NCBI RefSeq assembly: GCF_024622195.1
Contig: NZ_JANKBI010000025.1
Location: 1-64,000, forward strand
Direction: 5' to 3'
DNA: 64,000 nt
Origin: Murimonas intestini
Lineage (GTDB): Bacteria; Bacillota; Clostridia; Lachnospirales; Lachnospiraceae
Position 1 is the first letter of the stretch. Each line of letters starts with the position of its first letter. Below, in pieces: positions 35,022 to 43,743 of the stretch. Under the pieces are notes generated by a model that saw only the letters and a list, made by a program, of their open reading frames with translations, was not told where the DNA came from and did not search any database. Position numbers and translations under genes: made by a program.

Positions 35022-35067
35022 TCTTTTTCCTCCTTCATTGTCTGTGAGTGGTTTTCCGGAAACGGGA

Positions 35068-35095
35068 AAGGGCACTGCCCGGCGGCAGTGCCCTT
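35068..35095 (-). terminator. GC-rich hairpin, likely riboswitch expression platform
   Basis: A 12-bp perfect stem (35068-35079 with 35084-35095) with a 4-nt loop lies between the cobalamin aptamer and nikA on the minus strand. The downstream T tract is interrupted (CTTTCCCGTTT), so it is a plausible but not ideal terminator. An alternative pairing of AGTATCA with TGATACT upstream of it (about 35155-35115) could be the competing structure. Confidence 0.55.
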
Positions 35096-35214
35096 ATCCA
35101 TGTAAACGATTGAAGTATCACTCTTCTGTATGCTCCTGAAAAAACGCAGATCTGATACTCGCTCTTTCTATTGCTCATTTACCTGTTTTTCCCCACCGAA
35201 AACACATGTCTCTC

Positions 35215-35384
35215 ATGCAGGGCAGGTCTCCTGGCTTAAATCGTCACTCTCTCCGCCTTCCCAGCCTTGCGGGCCAGTGGCATATTTGAAGAAAAGCATA
35301 ATTATCACAGTAAAGCGGGCTGCTACAGAATTCTCACTGTATTCCCTATTAAACACCGGAATTGCCTCCGGCGTACCTCTGCAT
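35215..35384 (-). promoter_or_regulatory. Cobalamin riboswitch upstream of the nikA operon
   Basis: On the minus strand the conserved core of the B12 aptamer is clear. It has a GAGGTACGCCGGAGG-like start, then AATAGGGAA, the GTGAGAATTCTGTAGCAGCC segment, the lower-case-of-family CCACTGG and AAGGCTGGGAAGG part, and the closing AAGCCAGGAGACCTGCC. The closing helix pairs ATGCAG (35384-35379) with CTGCAT (35220-35215). It is followed by a hairpin and then the nikA start at 35021, so high cobalamin should lower expression of the transporter and the LysR-methyltransferase gene. The roughly 480 bp without a gene (35022-35503) are mostly this leader; 35385-35503 is A+T-rich and probably holds the promoter, though no box pair stands out. 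Confidence 0.95.
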
Positions 35385-35503
35385 CTTTATTATTTATTTA
35401 ACTTGCAGGTTTGATTTTACCACAATATAAGACAAAAAGATATTCATTTTTTTCTTAACCGGGGTATTAGAAAAACTTATGGTACTAGTCGCATGCCGCT
35501 GTC

Positions 35504-37252
35504 TCACTCATATTCCGCCGCTTTCGTCAGGGCGTTCTCCCAGGCATTTTTATAGTAGCTTTCCACATCATATAGTCCCTGCTTCTCAGCTTTTTCCACC
35601 ATCACCGTCCAGAGTGATTCAAACTCTGTGTTATCCTTTGCATAGACCATCTGCCATGAATAGTCGCGCACGATCTCCCCGATGGCATTTATCCTTGTCT
35701 CCATCTCATCGGAAGCAGGCGGGATCATATTTACGGCTATTGTGGATTTTGCTACCATATCATTCTTATAGAGATACTCTGCCAGAGTGTCTGTTCCAAG
35801 CATTTCATTTACTTCCTTCTGCATCAGGGTGGCATTTGCATTCAGACTGGAGGGCCAATACCTGTACCCGATGGTATAGCCGTCATCCATAATGGTGGAG
35901 GCCTGCAGCCCCAGGGCGTTCAGCAGATATGTCCCGTCCTGGAAAGCGCCTCCCCACCTGACAGGCATGATGTCCTCGGCCTTATTGTTTATCACATGCC
36001 AGCCCTCCTCAGTCACCACCGGCTCCCCATCCTCATTATAATTCCATACTCCGCCTTCCGGCCCGTTGTACAGATAACGCTCCACCTCAGGATCATAGAT
36101 CCAGTTCAGGAATTCACACGCCTTATCGATCTCTCTGCAGTTTTTGCTGATGGCAAAATACCAGTTCCTCCCGATTATCTGGTCAGGCGCTTCATATATC
36201 TTCATATCCCCGGCAGGCACATTCGCATACCCGTCCGGCCGCTGGGCATTGTTCACATGGCCTGACGAATCAATATTGTAAGTGCCAGACAGCCAGGAAA
36301 ACCAGGAAAACATGATCCTTCCCTCACTGAACTTCTTATCCAGGCTGCTGTAGCTCTGTGTCATGGAATCCGGGTCCAGAAGCCCTCTCTGATTGGCCAT
36401 GAAATAGAATCTCAAAGCCCGTTTATAAAAGCTGTCTTCCCTCAGAATGCAGTTTGTTTCCTTTGTCACCACATTTGTCTCCATCAGCGGTGAGACATAC
36501 TCTGTATCAATCCCATAAAAATACGACAGGGCCGCGATTTCCAGGGCAGAATACTTATCCCAGTCTGAAAACAGTGAAAATCCGTATACTTTTTCTCCTG
36601 AATCCGTATAGGGCTTTAACTCAACCATCTTTTCAACCACATCCAGATAGTCCTCAAGTGTATTTATCTTTGGCATCCCTGCCTGTTTGTAGGCATCCCA
36701 CTGGAGCATGGGCACCCAGTTGTAGGCATTGTAAGACACAGGCCCCACAGAGGTGGGCATGATATACAGCTTTCCTGTATTATTGCTGGTATTCTCCATT
36801 GAGTAGGATATGGCGCTCTGATATTCCTCTGTCCCGAAAATAGCGGGAAGCTTATCCTTATATTCATCTAAGGGGACCAGCAGGCCTGCATCCATAGCAA
36901 GCTGGGCCTGGTCAAGATCTTTAAAGCCAATGATGTCCGGCAGTGTCCCCGCAGCTATATACTGTTTAAGCTTCTGCTCCACTTCAGTTCCCGTGGCATA
37001 GAAATCTACTTTCAGATTTGTATCATTATACAGCTTTTGAGCCGCCCACCCTTCCCATATTCCGGAGTCAGACGTGACAGCCTGCTGCACGAAGGCGCTG
37101 AGTATTACCTCCTGCTCAGCTGATGCCGCACTGGCGCCCTGCTTTTCCCCGGAGGCACAGCCGCCCAGAGCCAGCGTAAGGGCCCCTGCCAGGGCCGCAG
37201 TCCTCATTAACCATACTCTTTCCTTTTTAATCTGCTGTTTTCTGTCTAACAC
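35504..37252 (-). CDS. Extracellular solute-binding lipoprotein, sugar type (family 1, LipO-like)
   Basis: A 582-residue binding protein with a signal peptide and lipobox (LALGGCAS, Cys at about 32). The mature part is like the large sugar-binding proteins that pair with LplB/LplC permeases: GTLPDIIGF near residue 115 of the mature region, and a long C-terminal half rich in aromatic residues. A GTG at 37252 with GGAGG upstream is the preferred start; an ATG at 37207 is the alternative. No permease gene adjoins it, so it may share permeases encoded elsewhere, perhaps those at 56272-58174. It diverges from the sensor kinase at 37512, which suggests a linked sugar-sensing role. Confidence 0.85.
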   Translation of the reverse strand: MLDRKQQIKKERVWLMRTAALAGALTLALGGCASGEKQGASAASAEQEVILSAFVQQAVTSDSGIWEGWAAQKLYNDTNLKVDFYATGTEVEQKLKQYIAAGTLPDIIGFKDLDQAQLAMDAGLLVPLDEYKDKLPAIFGTEEYQSAISYSMENTSNNTGKLYIMPTSVGPVSYNAYNWVPMLQWDAYKQAGMPKINTLEDYLDVVEKMVELKPYTDSGEKVYGFSLFSDWDKYSALEIAALSYFYGIDTEYVSPLMETNVVTKETNCILREDSFYKRALRFYFMANQRGLLDPDSMTQSYSSLDKKFSEGRIMFSWFSWLSGTYNIDSSGHVNNAQRPDGYANVPAGDMKIYEAPDQIIGRNWYFAISKNCREIDKACEFLNWIYDPEVERYLYNGPEGGVWNYNEDGEPVVTEEGWHVINNKAEDIMPVRWGGAFQDGTYLLNALGLQASTIMDDGYTIGYRYWPSSLNANATLMQKEVNEMLGTDTLAEYLYKNDMVAKSTIAVNMIPPASDEMETRINAIGEIVRDYSWQMVYAKDNTEFESLWTVMVEKAEKQGLYDVESYYKNAWENALTKAAEYE

Positions 37253-37357
37253 TTCTTTATATCCTCCTGTTGCTGTTAACACGCTTCTCGCTGCAAAGCC
37301 GCGCGTTTTCATGCGTGTCTTGCATTTTCATTTCCGTCCTGCTATAATTTTAATGGC

Positions 37358-37386
37358 TGTAACTGTTCAGTACGTTCACAGTTACA
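37358..37386. promoter_or_regulatory. Inverted repeat between binding-protein and sensor-kinase genes
   Basis: TGTAACTGT (37358-37366) and its exact complement ACAGTTACA (37378-37386) are 11 bp apart in the divergent intergenic region. The centres are 20 bp apart, about two helical turns, so a dimeric regulator such as a YesN-type AraC response regulator could bind. The target promoter is not clear. Confidence 0.5.
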
Positions 37387-37511
37387 TGCAAAAATCCATT
37401 TAAAATCGCCTGCGGCGACAGGATATATCTTTTCCTTTTGATTATAACAGACTTCTTCTTATTTTCAACAAAATAAGCAGGGTATTTGATTTTACATAAA
37501 GGAGCTTCTCA

Positions 37512-39320
37512 ATGATAAAAAAACTGACCTCCGGGTATTATTCGAAAATGATGCTTATCAGCATATCCACTGTCTGTGCCATCACAGCTTTGCTTTTTAT
37601 ACTGTCCAGCTCCATGATCAGGAACCAGGAAAAGTCGGAATATCTGAAGAATTATGATATTGCCGTCAGTAATCTGTCTTCAATACTTACTACAAAGCAA
37701 AATTCTCTGGCAAATACCCTGGCGCCTGTCTTTTCAAGCCCATCCAGGTATCAGGCCCTGTGCAGCCTCTATAAAAAGCACCCTACGATCGCCTACAGCA
37801 CGAACCGGGCCATCATCCAGATGCTTAAGGAAATATGCCGCTATGACCAGTACTGCCGGGGTGTCCTCCTTGCCACAAATGAAGGAGAGCTTTTTCAGTA
37901 CAATACAAGCTCAGATACACTCATCCCCCTCACCCTGAACAAGGTGAATTTTGACTTTACCCCGTACCAGCTGCAGATATTGTCTGACTCCCAGCTGGAA
38001 GCCCTCTGCGGAGGGTATGAAAAGCCTGCGGACCATGTCTATGGGCTGAGCGGAACTATCTTTGATTATACCGGTGACAACCTGGCTACTCTGGGTCAGA
38101 TCATTATTTTGTACTCCACAGCAGAGTTTACGAATTCCTTGTCCACCTCACATCTGGATCCGTCAGCTACTTTTACACTTACTGACACTGACAGGAATAT
38201 TCTCTTCTCTTCTGACGGGAACTATGAGTATACAAAGGGGATCCTGACTGCTGAGCAGATTCCCTCCGGTTCTTCTACCATCCAGATGCCCGTTGTCAGC
38301 AGAATGCTGAACGGAAAAAGCTATTACTTTACTTCCGTTTATAATGGACACTATGAATTTTTTGCCAATTACCAGCTGCCTGCGGGAACTATCACAAGAA
38401 GCTTCACCCAGGTGATTCTGGCAGTGCTTGCCGTCATCATCTGTGCGGCTTCTATACTGCTGTATGTGATAACACTGAGGATCGCAGACAAAAAAATCAA
38501 GACAATACAGAAAGGGATGAATCTGGTAGGCCAGAATAACCTGGACTACAGGCTCCCTGTACCTGACAATAATGATGAATTTACCCAGATCACCAACAGT
38601 TTTAACAGGATGTGTGATGAACTGCAGCATAATATTGAAAAGGCATATCTCTTTGAGATCTCCCAGAAAAAAGCCGAGCTGTACGCCATGCAGACGAGCA
38701 TAAACCCGCATTTTCTCTATAACGCGCTGGAGCAGATCCGGGTACAGATCACTCAGGGCAAATACAGCGATGCGTCACAGATGCTGCTGCTGCTCTCCAA
38801 AATGTACAGGAACCAGACAAGAAGGACTCTGTATGTGTCCATCGGCGAGGAACTTAACTTATGCGAAAACCTCATTAATCTTTATATGTACCGCTATGGG
38901 AATTTTGACTACGAGTTCTTCATCGGCAATGCCCTGAAGATCTACGGCATACCGAAAAACACACTTCAGCCCCTGATCGAGAATTATTTTGTGCACGGCA
39001 TGGTTCTTGACAGAGATGACAACATGCTGACCATATCCATACAGTCAGTGCATAAAGATGATAAAGACTGGCTGGAATTTTCCATTGAAGATAACGGCGC
39101 TTCCATCACGCCTGATGAGCTTAAATCACTTGAGGAAAAACTCTCCCAGCCTGTTCTCAGCCGTGATGAAGATAATGGCTTTGCCCTCTCCAATGTCAAC
39201 TCCCGGCTGAAGCTGGTCTTCGGCGAAGAGTCCAGGCTCCATCCACAGGTGGGCAGCCAGGGAAAAGGGTTCCGCATCGTGTTTGCTATCCCGCCCGTTC
39301 TCCCTGAAGACCTGCAGTAA
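37512..39320 (+). CDS. YesM-type sensor histidine kinase
   Basis: A 602-residue membrane kinase. Helix 1 (about 13-35), an extracytoplasmic sensor domain (about 36-298), helix 2 (about 299-321), a HAMP linker (about 322-375), then the His_kinase domain with the phospho-acceptor His 400 in SINPHFLYNALEQIR, and an HATPase_c domain with SIEDNGASITP and GFALSNVNSRL. Such kinases usually sense carbohydrates and pair with a YesN response regulator. None adjoins this gene; the truncated response regulator at 63104 is 24 kb away and may have its own partner beyond the window. Starts 11 bp after a GGAGC site. Confidence 0.92.
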   Translation: MIKKLTSGYYSKMMLISISTVCAITALLFILSSSMIRNQEKSEYLKNYDIAVSNLSSILTTKQNSLANTLAPVFSSPSRYQALCSLYKKHPTIAYSTNRAIIQMLKEICRYDQYCRGVLLATNEGELFQYNTSSDTLIPLTLNKVNFDFTPYQLQILSDSQLEALCGGYEKPADHVYGLSGTIFDYTGDNLATLGQIIILYSTAEFTNSLSTSHLDPSATFTLTDTDRNILFSSDGNYEYTKGILTAEQIPSGSSTIQMPVVSRMLNGKSYYFTSVYNGHYEFFANYQLPAGTITRSFTQVILAVLAVIICAASILLYVITLRIADKKIKTIQKGMNLVGQNNLDYRLPVPDNNDEFTQITNSFNRMCDELQHNIEKAYLFEISQKKAELYAMQTSINPHFLYNALEQIRVQITQGKYSDASQMLLLLSKMYRNQTRRTLYVSIGEELNLCENLINLYMYRYGNFDYEFFIGNALKIYGIPKNTLQPLIENYFVHGMVLDRDDNMLTISIQSVHKDDKDWLEFSIEDNGASITPDELKSLEEKLSQPVLSRDEDNGFALSNVNSRLKLVFGEESRLHPQVGSQGKGFRIVFAIPPVLPEDLQ

Positions 39321-39356
39321 TGCTGGTTACCTGCTGAATTGAAAACAGGACTGCAA

Positions 39357-39388
39357 ATATACCCCCGGCCAGCTGACCGGGGGTATAT
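39357..39388. terminator. Two-way hairpin between convergent kinase and GH31 genes
   Basis: A perfect 12-bp stem (39357-39368 with 39377-39388) around an 8-nt loop, positioned between the kinase stop codon (39320) and the GH31 stop codon (39414). The arms end in A/T residues in both directions, so it may terminate both transcripts. Confidence 0.7.
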
Positions 39389-39413
39389 CCGTGCATCAAT
39401 ATTTCATATAAAC

Positions 39414-41714
39414 CTACGCCAGAGCGGCTTTTGTCTCTGCCCCGCCGTAATGCATTTCTCTCTCTGTACAGCTGCCGTCTTCCCTGTAATACCTGATAAG
39501 ATATTCTTTTGGATATTCGAAGTCTCCCTCTGCTGCGGCAAGTGTCAGTTCTTTGCTTCCGTCATTGTATTCCATGGAAATGACTGCATAATTTCCCTGT
39601 TCATATTGGTAATCCATCCCATTATCCAGATAGTATGCAAAGCTGCCGTCTGCACCTTCGTATACTTCTATCACATCGGCTATGCCGTCTTTTGTGCCTT
39701 TGCTGCTAAGCGGCACAACAGCTCCTGCCCGGATAAATACAGGCTGCCAGCTGACAGGCGCATCCACAGTGCGGGAAACGCCGCCCTCATATACTTCTTT
39801 TGTCTTCTGATGATACCATTTTGCTCCGGCCGGCAGATAGACATCCCACTTCTCCTCTTGACCCAGCTTTTCATTTTCCGGACCATATTCCAGAGCCTTC
39901 GTTACAGGGCAGACAAGATACGCCGGTCCGTACATGAACTCTCCTGAGATATCCTTCACCTTCTCATCCTGTGCAAAATCGAACATAAGGCTGCGGAACA
40001 TGGTATAACTGTCTGTCTCTACCTGATGTGCCAGTGAATAAGAATACGGCAGCATCTCATAACGAAGCTTGATGTAATCTACAATTGTGTCGTAATATTT
40101 GCTGCCCGGCTCTCCAAAATTCCACGGCTCCCTGGGAGTATCCGTCCCGTGGGAACGCATTACAGGGAGAAAGGTTCCAAACTGGAGCCACCTTGTATAC
40201 AGCTCTTTATATCCGTTATCCTCTGTCCCGCCTTCAAACAGGCCGTGCCAGAACCAGGGCGCTTCCCCCTCCGTCACATTGCTAAAACGCCTGAAGCCTT
40301 CCGTTGAACCAGCAAAAAATGCTCCTATGTCAAGGGTCCAATAGGGAATGCCTGACATGCACATGCTCAGTCCCTCTGCGATCTGATTGCGGAACACATC
40401 CCAGGTGGCCATGATATCGCCTGACCAGAGAATGACACCGTACTGCTGGATAGAGGGGGAACCGGAACGAGTCAGGTTCACTACACGCTTCTCGCTGCTT
40501 GCTGCCCTCTGGTGCTCGTAAACTCCTTTGGCATGTGCCAGGGCATATGTGTTTGCCACTCTGGCATCGAAGTATCTTGTAAGGTTTTCCTTTGCCAGCT
40601 CGTAGCGTTCATCTTCTTCTCTCTTCGCAAGTCCATTCCAGTCCGGGGTGAAAGGCTCTGTAGAATCACACCACCACGCATCACAGCCTCCTGTAAAGAG
40701 CTCTCTCTCAAGCTGCTTCCAGTAAAGGTCTCTGGCCTCAGGGTCAAATGCGTCGTATGTGGAAAGGTTTGCCAGCAGCTTTCCGGCATCCATCATTTCC
40801 TGGTTATTTTCGCATCCTTTATTCATGTTGGGCCAGATGGATATCATAAATGCAATATCGTCACTGTGGAGCTTATCTGTCATCCTTTTCAGGTCAGGGA
40901 ACCGCTCCTTGTCTACGATCTTATTCCCCCATTTCCCTTCCTCCCAGGACTTCCAGTCCAGGACAAGGCAGGATACAGGTATTCCCCGTTTTTGAAATTC
41001 TGCCGCAGTACTTAAAATATCTTCCTCAGAAACATAGCGCTCCTTTGACTGTACATAGCCGAAAGCCCACCTGGGCAGCATCACTGCCTTTCCAGTCAGC
41101 TCTCTGATCCCTGCGATAAGGTCATCAAAATTATTTCCTGTGATCACATAATAAGCTATCTGGTCCACAGCATCAAATGTCAGTGTGATCGCATTGTCAG
41201 CCTCTTCATATGTCATCAGGCAGTCTGCGTCAAAAAACACAGCATATCCCTTTGAGGACAGGAACACAGGCATGGGGATCTGCATGTTGTTCTGATAGAG
41301 ATACTCTTTTACATTCCTGTAATTGTAGGTTCCATTTTCGTGCTGTCCCAGGCCGTAGATTCCCTCACCCTCTGTGACAGCAAGACGCAGTATCCCGGTA
41401 AAGGCTTCACCTGTTTTTACTGTGGAAGCGTTTTCCACAAAGGAGCGCTCTCCGTCAATGGTCTTTTTTGTAACGATCCTGGCTTTACCGCCTTCAATGA
41501 GGTATTTAAAGATCTCTCTTTCCTCAAAGGCATAGCCTGTCTGCTTTATGATCTCTTCGCCGTTTCTTTCAAGGGATATCTCCTCCCCCTCCATTCCAGG
41601 CGTGCAGATGACTGTATCATATTCCTTTTTACTTGTGATCGTTGTACCTGGCGCCTTGACATTTCCGTCAGGAGTGCAGACAACCCTTACTATACTGTTT
41701 ACTTTTTTAATCAT
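39414..41714 (-). CDS. Glycoside hydrolase family 31, alpha-xylosidase/alpha-glucosidase type
   Basis: A 766-residue GH31 enzyme that removes a terminal alpha-linked xylose or glucose. The catalytic nucleophile should be Asp 350 in DAWWCDSTEP and the acid/base Asp 433 in LWSGD. The beta-sandwich N-terminal domain (about 1-205), (beta/alpha)8 barrel (about 210-560) and C-terminal sheet domains are complete. The WWCDSTEP form resembles GH31 alpha-xylosidases more than starch-active members. No signal peptide, so it acts inside the cell on imported oligosaccharides. It overlaps GH42 by 4 nt and is the last gene of the operon. Confidence 0.9.
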   Translation of the reverse strand: MIKKVNSIVRVVCTPDGNVKAPGTTITSKKEYDTVICTPGMEGEEISLERNGEEIIKQTGYAFEEREIFKYLIEGGKARIVTKKTIDGERSFVENASTVKTGEAFTGILRLAVTEGEGIYGLGQHENGTYNYRNVKEYLYQNNMQIPMPVFLSSKGYAVFFDADCLMTYEEADNAITLTFDAVDQIAYYVITGNNFDDLIAGIRELTGKAVMLPRWAFGYVQSKERYVSEEDILSTAAEFQKRGIPVSCLVLDWKSWEEGKWGNKIVDKERFPDLKRMTDKLHSDDIAFMISIWPNMNKGCENNQEMMDAGKLLANLSTYDAFDPEARDLYWKQLERELFTGGCDAWWCDSTEPFTPDWNGLAKREEDERYELAKENLTRYFDARVANTYALAHAKGVYEHQRAASSEKRVVNLTRSGSPSIQQYGVILWSGDIMATWDVFRNQIAEGLSMCMSGIPYWTLDIGAFFAGSTEGFRRFSNVTEGEAPWFWHGLFEGGTEDNGYKELYTRWLQFGTFLPVMRSHGTDTPREPWNFGEPGSKYYDTIVDYIKLRYEMLPYSYSLAHQVETDSYTMFRSLMFDFAQDEKVKDISGEFMYGPAYLVCPVTKALEYGPENEKLGQEEKWDVYLPAGAKWYHQKTKEVYEGGVSRTVDAPVSWQPVFIRAGAVVPLSSKGTKDGIADVIEVYEGADGSFAYYLDNGMDYQYEQGNYAVISMEYNDGSKELTLAAAEGDFEYPKEYLIRYYREDGSCTEREMHYGGAETKAALA

Positions 41715-43732
41715 CCCTTTATCTCCTTCAACACAGCAAAACCATTGCGCTCCAGGACTGCCTTCTCCTCATACCTGCATTTCTTCAGGTAATCATAGAC
41801 CGGCGTCTCTACACTTACTTCCGCTTCTTTTGCTGTAAAATTAAAGACATAATAGTAGTTTTCACCATTCAGGACACGGCGGACTACCTCTATCTTTTCT
41901 TCTGCCTTCACCGGGTTCTTAGAGATCCCCGCCCTCCGGCACAGATACTGAAACAGCTCTCCCATGGCCTCTTTTTCCAGATCAGTGCCCATGTAGACTG
42001 CTGTTCCTTTGCCATAAGTATTCTCGCTGATGACCATGCTGTCTGTCTTATAGTCCTGGGTATATGTGCCTATGGCCCTGGCGCTTCCTCCAAGTATATC
42101 AGACCACATGCCGTCTGTGCTGACTGCTTCTGATCCGTCCAGATCCAGGCGGACATTCGTGTGGTTATCCTTAAAAACAGGCTCCACTTCCTCCACAACA
42201 GCCCCGAAAACATCTGTCAGACCTGCCGGAAGTGAATCTGTATAGCCCACGTTGTCCTCATTTTTAGCTGAGGTCAGGAAGGTTCCAAGCAGTATGCCGC
42301 CCTCCTCTGTAAATCTGCGCAGCTTCTGCTGAAACTCTCTGGAAGCCACAAAAGCTGACGGCACAATGAGGAATTTATATTTGGAGAAATCTGCATCATA
42401 GCTTATCACGTCAGAATTATATCCGTTGTCCTCCAGCACATGGTACATCTTTCCCGCATAGTCCAGATATTTAAAATCCGGGTCATTAACAGGCTTTATG
42501 CGCAGAGCCCAGTGTGTGTCATAGTCCACACAGATGGCGATCTCATTTGCAAATCCGGCATTTTCAAGAGGTTCCAGCTCCTTTAAAAGCCGGGCTGTCT
42601 CCTGCATTTCATAATATCTGCGCCTTGGGACTCCATCCATATCAACAATAGCATAATTCAGCTGCTCAGCCCCGAACGGGAACGTGCGGAACTGGAAATG
42701 CAGCATCATTTCCGCTCCATGGGCAAATGACTGCAGCACTGCCTGCTTTAATGCACCGGGATTAGGCTGTACGCGCCCTGAGCCTCCAAAACGGTGGCCT
42801 CCCCCTGACATGAATTCCATGACCCAGAACGGCGCCCCGTCCTTGACTCCCCTTGCAAATGCATAGGGGAAGGAATCTACTGCAGCATCCCTGAGCCCGG
42901 GATAATAGTCAAATCCATAGCAGTCCAGCTTTCTTGTGCTCTTATAATAATCGATGCTGTTCGTTGCAAGGCCTGTTCCGTTTGTTGTGACAGGATACTC
43001 CGTATAGCCATGGAGCACATCTGACTGGATGTCCTGGTACTCGATCTGGGATTCACTGCAGAAGCGCTCGTATTCCAGCCTCAGCGTGGGATTTTCAAAA
43101 TAGACCGGCATTTTCTGCTCTGCACTTACTTCTATTGTGTTCACCGGCATCCTGATCTGGTCAAAGCTGTCGTAATCCTGTCCCCAGAAAATATTGCCGC
43201 TGCGGCGGTTATACTCTTCTATGGTCTTATATTTGTCTTTAAGCCACTCTGAGAACTTAGCCTGGCAGACAGGGCAGTGGCACCTTCCTGATGCCTCCTG
43301 GGCCGGTTCATTATCAATCTGGAATCCGCACACATATGGATTTTTTCCAAAACGCCTTCCGATCTCTTCTGTTATCTTCCTGGAGTATTCTCTGTACACA
43401 GGATTGTTATAGCAGTAGAACCGTCTTCCGCCAAAGGGGCGCTCCAGGCCCCTGTTATCCACGTACACAACCTCCGGATGCTTATATACAAGCCATGCGG
43501 GAGGGCAGGCTGTGGGAGTGCAGATGATGCTTCTGATCCCTGCCTTTCCCAGCCTCTCCACAGCTGCCTCCAGCCAGTCAAACTGGTACTCTCCCTCCCT
43601 GGGTTCCATTCTGCACCAGGCAAACTCACCCATTCTGACTGTGTTAATGCCGGATTCGATCAGAAGTATCATGTCATGTTCCAGTTCTTCCGCCGTCTTA
43701 TGCTCCGGGTAATATGCTGCTCCGTAATACAT
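41711..43732 (-). CDS. Beta-galactosidase, glycoside hydrolase family 42
   Basis: A 673-residue GH42 enzyme that cleaves terminal beta-galactose (alpha-L-arabinopyranose in some members). Acid/base Glu 142 in QIDNEPA, nucleophile Glu 306 in WVMEFMSGG, and the Cys zinc cluster (Cys 107, 151, 153, 156) are all present. Barrel (about 1-390), trimerisation domain (about 395-600) and small C-terminal domain are full length. Cytoplasmic, no signal peptide. AAGGAGAG precedes the ATG at 43732, 11 nt after GH29. Confidence 0.95.
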   Translation of the reverse strand: MYYGAAYYPEHKTAEELEHDMILLIESGINTVRMGEFAWCRMEPREGEYQFDWLEAAVERLGKAGIRSIICTPTACPPAWLVYKHPEVVYVDNRGLERPFGGRRFYCYNNPVYREYSRKITEEIGRRFGKNPYVCGFQIDNEPAQEASGRCHCPVCQAKFSEWLKDKYKTIEEYNRRSGNIFWGQDYDSFDQIRMPVNTIEVSAEQKMPVYFENPTLRLEYERFCSESQIEYQDIQSDVLHGYTEYPVTTNGTGLATNSIDYYKSTRKLDCYGFDYYPGLRDAAVDSFPYAFARGVKDGAPFWVMEFMSGGGHRFGGSGRVQPNPGALKQAVLQSFAHGAEMMLHFQFRTFPFGAEQLNYAIVDMDGVPRRRYYEMQETARLLKELEPLENAGFANEIAICVDYDTHWALRIKPVNDPDFKYLDYAGKMYHVLEDNGYNSDVISYDADFSKYKFLIVPSAFVASREFQQKLRRFTEEGGILLGTFLTSAKNEDNVGYTDSLPAGLTDVFGAVVEEVEPVFKDNHTNVRLDLDGSEAVSTDGMWSDILGGSARAIGTYTQDYKTDSMVISENTYGKGTAVYMGTDLEKEAMGELFQYLCRRAGISKNPVKAEEKIEVVRRVLNGENYYYVFNFTAKEAEVSVETPVYDYLKKCRYEEKAVLERNGFAVLKEIKG

Positions 43733-43743
43733 CTTCTCTCTCC

